Shown here one piece after another: positions 8,975 through 16,874 of a stretch of DNA of 64,000 nt. The notes beneath the pieces are model-generated. The model did not search any database, was not told where the DNA came from, and saw only the letters and a program-made list of their open reading frames with translations. Origin of the DNA: Arthrobacter bambusae (GTDB lineage Bacteria; Actinomycetota; Actinomycetes; Actinomycetales; Micrococcaceae); assembly GCF_022606295.1 (NCBI RefSeq), contig NZ_JAHHZS010000004.1, positions 62,001 through 126,000 on the forward strand, in the 5' to 3' direction. Each line of letters begins with the position of its first letter. Position 1 is the first letter of the stretch. The position numbers were made by a program, and so were the translations under genes.

Positions 8975-9943
8975 ATGAGCGAGCTTCCCTCCCACTCCGT
9001 CACGCTGCGGTTCCTTGCTTCTCCCACCGACGTCGGACACAGCGGGTCCGTCGACGCTGGCACAGTCCTTGAGTGGGTGGACAAGGCCGCCTACGCGGCA
9101 GCTGTTGGCTGGGCGAAGTCCTATTGCGTCACCGCATACGTGGGCAACATCCATTTCGCCGACCCGGTCAACAGCGGAGACATGGTCGAGGTCGAAGCGA
9201 CCATCGTCTATACGGGCCGCTCTTCCATGCATATCCGGACCACCGTGTCCTCGGGCGACCCCAAGGGCGGCCCAGCCACGATGCGCAGCCAGTGCCTGGT
9301 GATCTTCGTTGCGGTTGGTCCCGACGGCCGCCCGGTTTCAGTCCCCCAGTTCGAGCCCTCGACGCCGGAGGAAGTCGAGCAGCGCGACAACGCCCTCGCG
9401 CGGATCGCCGTGCGGGAGAAAATCGTCGAAGCCATGAACGCGCAGGAATATACGGACGCCGGCACTGCCGAGCGCGTTGTTCTCCGCTTCATGGCGGCCC
9501 CCACCGATGTGAACTGGGGCGGAAAGGTCCACGGCGGCATTGTCATGAAGTGGATCGACGAGGCCGCTTACGTCTGCGCTTCACGGTATTGCGGCAAGGA
9601 CACCGTGGCGGTGTTCTCCGGGGGCGTGCGCTTCTACCGGCCGCTCTTGATCGGCGACGTGGTGGAAGTAGAAGCCCGTCTCGTCTACACAGGCTACAAA
9701 GGCATGCATATCGCTGTGCACGTGCGCTCCGGAAACCCGAAGAGCCGTGAGATGAACCTGACCACGTACTGCCTCACGGTCATGGTGGCCAGGGATGAAA
9801 CCGGCACGTCCGTACCGATCCCACCCTGGGTGCCGGAAACCGACGAGGACAGGCGCCTTCACGCCCACGCCCGCGAACTCCTGGAGATCCGAGGACGGGC
9901 TCCCGGAAACCGGATGCCCGATCATTTGCTCAACGGCGGGTAG
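8975..9943 (+). CDS. Acyl-CoA thioesterase with two hotdog domains
   Basis: The 322-residue protein contains two hotdog domains, residues about 5-150 and 165-315. Each carries the same core pattern: LRFLASPTDVGHSGSV...EWVDKAAYAAA in the first and LRFMAAPTDVNWGGKVHGG...KWIDEAAYVCA in the second. This is the double-hotdog layout of BACH/Acot-type acyl-CoA hydrolases, which release fatty acids and CoA in the cytoplasm. The reading frame extends upstream of 8975, but homology to the family starts at MSELPSH. Natural acyl chain length is unknown. Confidence 0.88.
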   Translation: MSELPSHSVTLRFLASPTDVGHSGSVDAGTVLEWVDKAAYAAAVGWAKSYCVTAYVGNIHFADPVNSGDMVEVEATIVYTGRSSMHIRTTVSSGDPKGGPATMRSQCLVIFVAVGPDGRPVSVPQFEPSTPEEVEQRDNALARIAVREKIVEAMNAQEYTDAGTAERVVLRFMAAPTDVNWGGKVHGGIVMKWIDEAAYVCASRYCGKDTVAVFSGGVRFYRPLLIGDVVEVEARLVYTGYKGMHIAVHVRSGNPKSREMNLTTYCLTVMVARDETGTSVPIPPWVPETDEDRRLHAHARELLEIRGRAPGNRMPDHLLNGG

Positions 9944-10405
9944 GCGTTCCGCGAGGGTCTGGCGCCGCGACGTCCTAGGCCGCGCGGCTTCGCGCACGCC
10001 ATGGGCCAGCTCGTCGCTGCGCGCAAACACTGCGCTAGGCAGGTCGGCACCCTCCAGCAATGCCGTCGCGGCACCCCCGGCGGCAAGCCGTGGGTCGTCG
10101 TCAGCGATCACGATCCGGAGACTCAACCCGGGCCTGCCGAATGGCCGCCAAGTATGGAGGACAGCGGTCCTCGTGCCCCTTGTAGCCCCGACCGGTGACG
10201 TAGGCGATCCGCGGTGCGAGCGGGAGGCCCCTGGGCGGGAACCCGTCAGACCTTGGGCTTGGGCGAGGCGTCGAAGTGATCCCATCTCGACATTGATCGG
10301 TTGGAATGAGGGTCACAAACGTGCTGGAAGATATGCGCTGATGACCAGCGGCCGCTCTTTGTTGCACTGTCCGATTGTGGCTGTCCAGTAGAGGAGGTAC
10401 TTCCC
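9944..10405. other. Intergenic segment with probable gene debris
   Basis: About 460 bp with no convincing intact gene. The left part contains a possible response-regulator remnant on the minus strand (separate entry). The rest shows short frames that start and stop without family resemblance. Base composition falls toward the right as the bacteriocin locus is approached, which suggests an insertion boundary. Confidence 0.5.
9960..10126 (-). pseudogene. Possible remnant of a response-regulator receiver domain
   Basis: From a TTG at 10126 the minus strand encodes LRIVIADDDPRLAAG, followed after a few residues by ALLEGA and later ELAHGVREA. This resembles the first 45 residues of LuxR-type response regulators (RIVIADD, then LLxxA, then VRxxxP). 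The expected phospho-aspartate segment and the DNA-binding domain do not follow; the frame runs into the antisense of the thioesterase gene. I read it as a broken fragment, but chance resemblance is possible. Confidence 0.3.
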
Positions 10406-10537
10406 GTGTCGCAGGATGCATCCAGCATGGGCGTCGAGCTTATTGGACCTTCGGCGCCTACCCTGCTCGATGCTGAGACGCCTGAGTGTGAAGGCAGGAA
10501 CATGCTCCGCATTCTTTACGCCTTTACTTCGCAGTAA
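10406..10537 (+). CDS. Candidate 43-residue peptide ORF upstream of the bacteriocin
   Basis: A GTG-started frame of 43 codons follows a strong ribosome binding site (GAGGAGG, 10391-10397, 8 nt spacing). The peptide begins MSQDASSMGVELIGPS and ends RILYAFTSQ. It has one cysteine and no signal peptide or membrane helix. I recognise no family. It could be a leader or signalling peptide for the bacteriocin locus that begins 182 bp further on, or a remnant. The strong ribosome binding site is the main argument that it is translated. Confidence 0.4.
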   Translation: MSQDASSMGVELIGPSAPTLLDAETPECEGRNMLRILYAFTSQ

Positions 10538-10718
10538 TTGATTGCTTTCGGCAATAGTAATCTTGCTGTTTAAAACTTAGTAATTGTTGTTACCGAGTCG
10601 TTACTGATCTTGGGTTGAATGCTGGGAGTATCCTGATAGCTTTCTTTGTGGGGGATATATCTGAACGTTGACATTCCCCCCATCTCGCATTCGCATTAAT
10701 AAATTCGGGGGAATTTGT
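10538..10718 (+). promoter_or_regulatory. AT-rich leader and promoter region of the bacteriocin gene
   Basis: This stretch is clearly richer in A and T than its surroundings. Near-repeats built on AGTAAT or GTTACT occur several times (10533-10538, 10557-10562, 10579-10584, 10600-10605), some in inverted orientation, and could bind a regulator. TTGACA at 10668-10673 could be a -35, but no matching -10 sits at normal distance. GGGGGA at 10707-10712 is the ribosome binding site for the bacteriocin ATG. Confidence 0.4.
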
Positions 10719-11009
10719 ATGAATCTGAAGAAGACGTTGGCAGGTATCGCGCTCACGGGTGCGCTGTGTTCCGTGGCAGGAGCTGCGGTCGCTGGCACCC
10801 AGTATCCCGCCGAAGGCGGCACGTGGAACTACGGCTACAACACCGGTATCTATTCCGATTACATGCACGGAAGTCGGTGCCATGGCTCATCGGTTCGGAA
10901 CGACTGGGGCTACAACAGCAGTATTAATACCGCTGGCGGTTACTGGGCGAACGCTTGGCACTCCGGAAACATCTGGACACACAACTCCTGGTACTACCGG
11001 GTCTGCTAA
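10719..11009 (+). CDS. Lactococcin-972-family bacteriocin precursor
   Basis: The 96-residue precursor has a Sec signal peptide (MNLKKTLAGIALTGALCSVA, likely cut after AVA near residue 26), leaving about 70 residues. The mature part matches the lactococcin 972 pattern: GGTWNYGY near its start, YSDYMHGS in the middle and an aromatic end (NSWYYRVC). Lactococcin 972 blocks septum formation by binding lipid II. Two cysteines (in SRCHGSS and at the last residue) could form a disulfide, unlike lactococcin 972 as I recall it. The ATG is chosen because of the GGGGGA ribosome binding site and the signal peptide. Membrane and ABC genes of the matching cassette follow. Confidence 0.85.
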   Translation: MNLKKTLAGIALTGALCSVAGAAVAGTQYPAEGGTWNYGYNTGIYSDYMHGSRCHGSSVRNDWGYNSSINTAGGYWANAWHSGNIWTHNSWYYRVC

Positions 11010-11037
11010 CCGGAAGGTATTCCTGCCTGGCTAATGG

Positions 11038-11071
11038 CCGCCCGGCGGACCTTCCACGTCCCGCCGGGCGG
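11038..11071 (+). other. Strong hairpin between bacteriocin and ABC genes
   Basis: Perfect 11-bp arms, CCGCCCGGCGG (11038-11048) and CCGCCGGGCGG (11061-11071), enclose a 12-nt loop. No T run follows, so it is not a clean intrinsic terminator. It could attenuate read-through or stabilise the 3' end of the bacteriocin message so that the precursor is made in excess over the immunity/transport proteins. Confidence 0.6.
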
Positions 11072-11101
11072 ATTCCCCACCATTTTGAGGACCCGTCCTA
11101 A

Positions 11102-13105
11102 ATGTTAAAGTTACTTGTACGAATTACCTCATTGGGCATAGCCGTGTTCTTGTCGGTGTTGGCAGGAATCTATATATCGACAGCCGAGGAAGCATTCCCC
11201 CGAGGTTCCGAATTTACGGCGAGCCTTGATTTCTCCCAAGTGCAAATGCCCAAAGCCCACGTCATTTCCGAGTTGGATTCACTGGCGGACGCAACAGGTC
11301 TTCACCTGGCCAAAGTCGTTGCAGATCCTGAGGACTTCTTCAATTCACGATCGCTGTACGCCTTCGGCAAGGAAGCGCCGCTGACCGCGCAGGAGCTTGA
11401 ATGGTTCAAACCCGGCATGCATGGTCAGCTACGGTCCGCGCATGAACTCGGTACCGCCTCCCTGAGCGGCCCCTACGTCTACTCGGGGTCCGAGAGCGCG
11501 ACGCTGCATCTGACGCAATGGCTGGACACCCACCTTGTGAAGCGCAACATTTCCGCAAAGGACACCGTCGGTGTCCTCCAACAGGCACTGTTGGGCACGG
11601 GCGCTTGGCTGACCTTCCTGACGTGTCTGGTCCTCCTCATTACCCTGGTGATCGCGTGGTACGTCCTGCGTGCCAAGGCACGCACACTGAAGGTCTTATG
11701 CGGTACCCCCGCCAGCAAGATCGTCCTCGAGGACCTCCTCTCCCTGTTCCGGGTCGTGGCGATTCCCGCGGTCGTCGGCGTCCTTGTAGCCCTTGTCGTC
11801 CTTACTGCCCAAGGCAAGGCCTCCTATCTGACCTCCTTCACGCTCACTAGCGCCGCGTTCCTAAGCTGCGCCCTGGCCATGATGGTCCTGTGTGCGCTGC
11901 TGGTGAGTGCGTTGACGTGGCCGTCCGTGGACGGTATCGCTTCGCGCCAGCCTCCCGAGAGACATTTCCAGCGGATCAGCGAACTACTCAAGGCAGCGAC
12001 CCTTGTCTTGGTGACTGTGACGCTGCCCGTCGTCGGAGCATCCATCGCCGAGGCGACGAACCTTTCAAACCAAGGCGCCCAGTGGGAGGTCTTGAAAGAC
12101 CAGGTCTCACTGCGCGTAGGCGTCCGTTCGGATGCCGAGTTTCAGAGCCGGCAAGCAGAACTGCACAACCTTGCCGACGCCGCTTCCAGCACCGGCAAGC
12201 TGACCCTTTCCTACGCCATCAAGCCCGAATACCTTGTCAGACAGGACGAGACCGGGTCGGCCGACCTCGGCGGCTACGACGGAGTGGTCATCGCAAATCC
12301 CAACTACCTCAAGGCGATCTCGCCGCTCATCGCTTCTGATCCTTCCACGGGCGACCCGCTCGGGGCGCAAGGTACGAAGGTTTCCTTCGATGAACTCCCG
12401 GCAACCCTCAAGGACTATCTGACCAGACAGTTCCCACTGTGGAATCGAGCCGGCGACAACCTCAACGGGCTGGACCAGTCGCTCCAAATCTACCGATACA
12501 CGGGGCAGCAAGAATTCCCTGCACTTGCGCCCGTTCTTGGCGAGATGACCCATTTCCGGAACCCTCTCGTCATCGTCGTGGCCGACCCCGCCAAGACTTT
12601 CAACAACAGCACCATCGGCGGCTTCCTTACCACGGCGAATCTCACCTTCAACGACGCAGGCTGGGTCCGTGACTACCTCGCCGGACATTCCCTGGGGAGC
12701 GTGGTTCTCTCGGTGGACCGCATTTCGGACGCCGCCCTCTACAACAGCCAGCTCCAAAACCAGTCCGCGGGCATGAAGACACTATCCTTCACCCTGGTCC
12801 TCCTCGCACTCACCATGAGCACTGCGGTTTCGGCCCTCGTCTACGCCCTCTCCAAAGCCCGGCGCATCTTCGTGCAACGCACTTCAGGCTGGACGTGGCT
12901 CAAATCCCTCACCCGCCGCCTGGCGTGGGAGGGCGCGCTGGCCCTGGTGCTGGCAGTCGCCATGTACTTCACCCTCGGCGCCGGCGCCCGTCCGGACGTT
13001 TGGTGGGCCTTGATCGCCGTCCCGCTCTATGTGCTCATCAGTCTCACCATGCATATCAGCTCGGCACGAGGAGTGTTCAGACGGCTCCTTTCCCGGGCAG
13101 CCTGA
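11102..13105 (+). CDS. Bacteriocin-associated integral membrane protein (DUF1430-like), putative immunity/export
   Basis: The 667-residue protein has an N-terminal membrane helix, a large extracytoplasmic stretch (about 30-150), four helices (about 160-315), a second large soluble region (about 320-550) and three C-terminal helices. This layout and its position match the large membrane proteins found beside lactococcin-972-type bacteriocins, which resemble FtsX/MacB permeases. With the ATPase at 13135 it probably forms an ABC complex for self-immunity or export. The ATG begins 92 nt after the bacteriocin stop. Whether the role is immunity or secretion cannot be told from sequence; the Sec signal on the bacteriocin favours immunity. 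Confidence 0.8.
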   Translation: MLKLLVRITSLGIAVFLSVLAGIYISTAEEAFPRGSEFTASLDFSQVQMPKAHVISELDSLADATGLHLAKVVADPEDFFNSRSLYAFGKEAPLTAQELEWFKPGMHGQLRSAHELGTASLSGPYVYSGSESATLHLTQWLDTHLVKRNISAKDTVGVLQQALLGTGAWLTFLTCLVLLITLVIAWYVLRAKARTLKVLCGTPASKIVLEDLLSLFRVVAIPAVVGVLVALVVLTAQGKASYLTSFTLTSAAFLSCALAMMVLCALLVSALTWPSVDGIASRQPPERHFQRISELLKAATLVLVTVTLPVVGASIAEATNLSNQGAQWEVLKDQVSLRVGVRSDAEFQSRQAELHNLADAASSTGKLTLSYAIKPEYLVRQDETGSADLGGYDGVVIANPNYLKAISPLIASDPSTGDPLGAQGTKVSFDELPATLKDYLTRQFPLWNRAGDNLNGLDQSLQIYRYTGQQEFPALAPVLGEMTHFRNPLVIVVADPAKTFNNSTIGGFLTTANLTFNDAGWVRDYLAGHSLGSVVLSVDRISDAALYNSQLQNQSAGMKTLSFTLVLLALTMSTAVSALVYALSKARRIFVQRTSGWTWLKSLTRRLAWEGALALVLAVAMYFTLGAGARPDVWWALIAVPLYVLISLTMHISSARGVFRRLLSRAA

Positions 13106-13134
13106 CCGCCACCACGACCATTCGAAAGGTTCTC

Positions 13135-13782
13135 ATGGACATCAAAGCAGACAATGTCACCGTCACCATCGAAGGAAAAAAGGTCTTGGACGGACAAAGC
13201 GCCCACGGCCTGCCTGGAAAGACTCTGGCGCTGATCGGGCCTAGCGGGTCCGGAAAGACCACCCTTCTCAACGTTCTCGGCCAACTCCTCCGCGTCGATG
13301 GTGGCCGCGTAACCGTCGGTGGGCAAGACGCCACCAAATGGGATGACCGGCGCAGGCGCCGCTTTTGGCAGCAACACGCTGCGTTCGTCTTCCAGGATTA
13401 CGGGCTCATTGACGAAGAATCAGTCGAATACAACGTCGCCCTCTCACATCTTTCACTCCTCGGACTTCAGCGGCGCCAGAAAGCCGCCGTCGGGGAGGCG
13501 CTCGAACGAGTAGGGCTCACCGGCCGCGGCAAGGAGAAAGTATCAACCCTCAGCGGCGGCGAAAAGCAACGCGTCGGCCTGGCCCGGGCGATGTTCCGCT
13601 CCGCCGACATCATTTTCGCCGACGAGCCCACCGCGTCCCTCGACTTGGATAACCGGAACCTCGTCACAGGCTTCCTCCAGCAAGAGGCCGCCCGCGGCGC
13701 CGCTGTCGTTATTGCCACCCACGATGAGGCCCTCATGAACGCCTGCGACACAACACTTCGACTAGGACTCGAGCGGAGCTAG
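13135..13782 (+). CDS. ABC transporter ATP-binding protein of the lactococcin-972-type cassette
   Basis: The 215-residue ATPase has Walker A GPSGSGKTT, the Q-loop in FVFQDYG, signature LSGGEKQR, Walker B IIFADEPT and the switch histidine in ATHD. These sequences are close to the LolD/MacB-type ATPases that pair with FtsX-like permeases. It starts 29 nt after the membrane protein with AAAGG upstream. Its last bases overlap the end of the convergent dnaB gene by 4 bp (CTAG), so the bacteriocin locus ends exactly at dnaB. Confidence 0.88.
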   Translation: MDIKADNVTVTIEGKKVLDGQSAHGLPGKTLALIGPSGSGKTTLLNVLGQLLRVDGGRVTVGGQDATKWDDRRRRRFWQQHAAFVFQDYGLIDEESVEYNVALSHLSLLGLQRRQKAAVGEALERVGLTGRGKEKVSTLSGGEKQRVGLARAMFRSADIIFADEPTASLDLDNRNLVTGFLQQEAARGAAVVIATHDEALMNACDTTLRLGLERS

Positions 13783-15158
13783 AACCCGCCGCCAGTCTCG
13801 CCGGCCATGTTGGCGAAGCGGGAGTAGTGGCCCTGGAACGCAACCACGATGTCCTTGGTGGGACCGTTACGGTGCTTGGCGATGAGGATGTCGGCCTCGC
13901 CGGCACGGGGAGACTCTTTGTCGTAGACGTCTTCGCGGTGTAACAGGATGACCATGTCCGCGTCCTGCTCGATGGAGCCCGATTCACGCAGGTCCGAGAC
14001 CATGGGCCGCTTGTCCTGGCGCTGTTCGGACCCACGGTTGAGCTGCGAGAGCGCGATGACCGGAACCTGGAGCTCCTTGGCCAACAGCTTGAGCGCACGC
14101 GAGAATTCGGAGACTTCCTGCTGACGGGATTCCACCTTCTTGCCGGAACTCATGAGCTGGAGGTAGTCAAGGATCACCAGTTTGAGGTCGTGCTGCTGCT
14201 TCAGGCGGCGGCACTTGGCCCTGATTTCCATGAGGGACATATTGGGGCTGTCATCGATGAACAGAGGGGCGTCGTTCATGCGTCCCATGGTGGTGGCGAT
14301 CTTGGACCACTGTTCGTCCTTGATGGTGCCCTTGCGCAGGTCCTGGAGGCCAATGGTGGCTTCCGCGGACAGCAGGCGCATCGCGATTTCGTTGCGTCCC
14401 ATTTCCAGGGAGAACATCACGGTGGCGAGGTTGTTCTTGATCGCGGCGGAACGGGCGAAGTCAAGCGCGAACGTGGACTTACCGACGGCGGGGCGCGCGG
14501 CGATGACGATCATCTGGCCCGGGTGCAGACCGTGCGTGAGCTCATCGAGTTCGTAGAACCCGGTGGGGACGCCCGTCATGCCTTCTCCGCGGTGGCCGGA
14601 TGCCTCGATCTCGTCAACGGTGGATTCCATGACGTCCTTGAGCGCCACGTAGTCTTCCGCAGTACGGCGTTCAGCCACGGCGTAGATCTCGGCCTGGGCC
14701 TGGTTGACGAGGTCTTCCACCTCTCCGTCCTGGCCGTAGCCCATCTGGACGATCTTGGTGCCGGCGTTGACGAGCCTGCGCAGGACAGCGCGCTCAGCCA
14801 CGATTTCTGCGTAGTAGCCGGCGTTGGCCGCCGTAGGCACGGTCTGGATGAGCTCGTGCAGGTAGGCGGGGCCGCCGATCCTGTTGATCTCGCCGCGTTT
14901 GGTCAGCTCATCGGACACTGTGACGGCGTCGGCGGGTTCGCCGCGGCCGTAGAGATCGATGATGGACTCGTAGATCGTTTCGTGGGCCGGACGGTAGAAG
15001 TCGTGGCCGCGGACAATCTCCACGACGTCGGCAATGGCGTCCTTGGACAGCATCATGCCGCCGAGAACCGATTGTTCAGCGGGAATGTCCTGGGGAGGTT
15101 TGCGGCTGGCGTCCGATGTCCGGCCGCCCTCGATCGAATCCAAGTGCGTAACTGACAA
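13779..15158 (-). CDS. dnaB: Replicative DNA helicase DnaB
   Basis: DnaB unwinds DNA ahead of the replisome as a hexamer. The N-terminal primase-interacting domain starts at PPQDIPAEQSVLGGMMLS, a linker follows, and the C-terminal RecA-like ATPase holds Walker A ARPAVGKST, Walker B VILDYLQLM and the H4 segment GSIEQDAD. The upstream frame is open for 72 more codons, but a TTG preceded by GGAGG gives a protein of 459 residues, the usual length, beginning with SVTHLDS. No intein is present. The upstream region carries DnaA-box-like sites. Confidence 0.95.
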   Translation of the reverse strand: MSVTHLDSIEGGRTSDASRKPPQDIPAEQSVLGGMMLSKDAIADVVEIVRGHDFYRPAHETIYESIIDLYGRGEPADAVTVSDELTKRGEINRIGGPAYLHELIQTVPTAANAGYYAEIVAERAVLRRLVNAGTKIVQMGYGQDGEVEDLVNQAQAEIYAVAERRTAEDYVALKDVMESTVDEIEASGHRGEGMTGVPTGFYELDELTHGLHPGQMIVIAARPAVGKSTFALDFARSAAIKNNLATVMFSLEMGRNEIAMRLLSAEATIGLQDLRKGTIKDEQWSKIATTMGRMNDAPLFIDDSPNMSLMEIRAKCRRLKQQHDLKLVILDYLQLMSSGKKVESRQQEVSEFSRALKLLAKELQVPVIALSQLNRGSEQRQDKRPMVSDLRESGSIEQDADMVILLHREDVYDKESPRAGEADILIAKHRNGPTKDIVVAFQGHYSRFANMAGETGGGF

Positions 15159-15786
15159 AGCCGTCCTCCATTTGTACCGCGGCAGATAACTGTTTCCGGC
15201 GGTGCGGTAGGCCAATGCCCCGGTATGGGTTGCTCCGACCGCGCCGTTGATGCCGGCTGGTCCAAACTGTCCCTCAAGGCACCGACAATTTTGGTTTCCC
15301 CGAGATTTCCACAACTTATCCACAGACGGGTCCGCGGGCGCGCTGCTTACCGACAGCACCAACGCGCAGTCCATGAGAAACAGGGGTTTTCCAAGTACCT
15401 AAAGCAGGTACTCAGCCACGTTAGCCCTGCTTTTCCGGGGCACCAAGCCGGGCCTGTGGATAAAGTGTGGAATACGTACCCCTACTTGTGCACAGTCTGT
15501 GCATGACCCTGTGGAAAGAGAAATTCTTTTGGCCGCAAATAGCCTCTGAGCTGGGAAAACGTTTTTCGTTGCATGTGGAACAAAAGTATTTTCTTCAGCG
15601 GATCATCCACAGGCCTATATGCGCAATCCACACCCGGCCCCGTACCCAACGGCCCGGAGGGCCGTAAATATGCCAGAAAAGTGATACTCCCCACAATGCC
15701 TTCCGGAATTTGACAGACGGCTCTCAGAAGCTATGCCAAAGCAGGAATGTGCTGTGGATAACTGCGTTCTGACATAAGCTCTAGGT
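15159..15786. promoter_or_regulatory. dnaB upstream region with DnaA-box-like sequences
   Basis: About 630 bp without a supported gene, between divergent dnaB and the 15787 gene. It contains three perfect 9-mers of the DnaA-box type: TTATCCACA at 15316-15324 and TGTGGATAA at 15455-15463 and 15753-15761. Several near matches also occur (TGTGGAAA near 15511, TGTGGAAC near 15576, TCATCCACA at 15603-15611). TTGACA at 15710-15715 with TATGCC 16 nt later is a weak promoter candidate for the 15787 gene. The sites may regulate dnaB by DnaA or reserve DnaA near the origin. Confidence 0.55.
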
Positions 15787-16266
15787 ATGGGTTTCACTGT
15801 GGGGGATGTACTGCTGGTCGCAACGCCTGTTGTCATCCTTGTGGCTGTGATTTGGGCCCTGACGGCGGCATTCAAACCACGTAACTCCGGGTTGTCCGAC
15901 GCTGAGCGCTATCAACGGGAGCTGGCTGTCCGCTCGGCAGCCCACCAGGCCGCCCAAGTGCAGGCCGCAACGGCGGCACGCGCCCGCATCGATGCGTCCA
16001 CCAGGCCGAGCCAGAACGCGCAGCAGCAGTCCCAGCAGGACAGCCAGTCGCGGGCGGCACTAAGGGCGCAAGCCGGGGCAGGCCCGGGGGTCGGCCAGGC
16101 AGGCTACAACACCCCTATCCTGCCCAACGGGCAGTTGAACCCACAGTTCGCCCTGCAATTGCAGGGCATGGTCCGCAGCGGGCAGAAGATTCAGGCCATC
16201 AAGCTCCTGCGCCAGCAAACCCACTCGGACTTGTTGACCGCCAAGAACTATATAGATCGGCTTTAG
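15787..16266 (+). CDS. Membrane-anchored protein with L7/L12-like C-terminal segment
   Basis: The 159-residue protein has one N-terminal membrane helix (about residues 5-28), a Gln/Ala-rich low-complexity region (about 45-105) and a compact C-terminal segment. That segment, SGQKIQAIKLLRQQ followed by LLTAKNYID, resembles the helix-turn-helix core of the ribosomal protein L7/L12 C-terminal domain (AIKxxR, then LKEAKDxV). In L7/L12 this surface binds translation factors. The gene is divergent from dnaB and three bases ahead of a second gene with the same motif. Function unknown. Confidence 0.75.
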   Translation: MGFTVGDVLLVATPVVILVAVIWALTAAFKPRNSGLSDAERYQRELAVRSAAHQAAQVQAATAARARIDASTRPSQNAQQQSQQDSQSRAALRAQAGAGPGVGQAGYNTPILPNGQLNPQFALQLQGMVRSGQKIQAIKLLRQQTHSDLLTAKNYIDRL

Positions 16267-16269
16267 CGC

Positions 16270-16845
16270 ATGTCATCCCTACTTGTTCCGGTCTTGATCC
16301 TGGCGGCCGTCGTCGTCGGGGTGCTCTTGATCAGCCGCGTCCTCTCCCGCCGCTCCGCGGAGCTCCGCGGCACTGCCGCCACGGACAAAGCGGCCGTGGA
16401 CCCTGTCGAACTGGCCCGCGAGGCCGCTGCGAAGCTCACGGAAGATCAACACCGGCAGTTGTACTCCCTGATCGCCCAAGGTCAGGCCATGGCGGCCATC
16501 AAGCTGTACCTCAGCGCCACCGGAGAAGGCCTGCGCGCCTCACGGGACGCCGTCGGCGCCCTTGCGGCGCACCCACAGCCTTTCCGCAAGCCCGAACCGG
16601 CCCCGCAGGACCTCATGCCTGACGACGACGAACCAGAGCACTTCCCGTACCGTTACCGCGCAATCGTCAGCAAGGGCGACGTGACACGCGAAGTGAGCAG
16701 CAACATGCTCAACGACGAGATCTACGGACGGATCCGCACCCTGGCCAAGAGCGGCGACGTCGAAGCGGCAGCCTTGGCCCTCACCAAGCATTCCGACATC
16801 AGCATGAAGCAGGCCCGGGAGTTCATCGAGCTGCTGGACGACTAG
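16270..16845 (+). CDS. Membrane-anchored protein with L7/L12-like repeats
   Basis: The 191-residue protein has an N-terminal membrane helix (about residues 3-23), then two helical segments of the L7/L12 type. The first is clear, QGQAMAAIKLYLSATGEGLR and the following SRDAVGAL (about 75-105). The second is weaker, SGDVEAAALALTKHSDISMK then AREFIELL, at the C-terminus. A Pro/Asp-rich linker separates them. The ATG starts 3 nt after the previous stop, without its own ribosome binding site, so translation is probably coupled. The two proteins may act together at the membrane. Confidence 0.75.
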   Translation: MSSLLVPVLILAAVVVGVLLISRVLSRRSAELRGTAATDKAAVDPVELAREAAAKLTEDQHRQLYSLIAQGQAMAAIKLYLSATGEGLRASRDAVGALAAHPQPFRKPEPAPQDLMPDDDEPEHFPYRYRAIVSKGDVTREVSSNMLNDEIYGRIRTLAKSGDVEAAALALTKHSDISMKQAREFIELLDD

Positions 16846-16874
16846 CGCCAGGAGCGTGCGCAGGCCAGGCTCGG

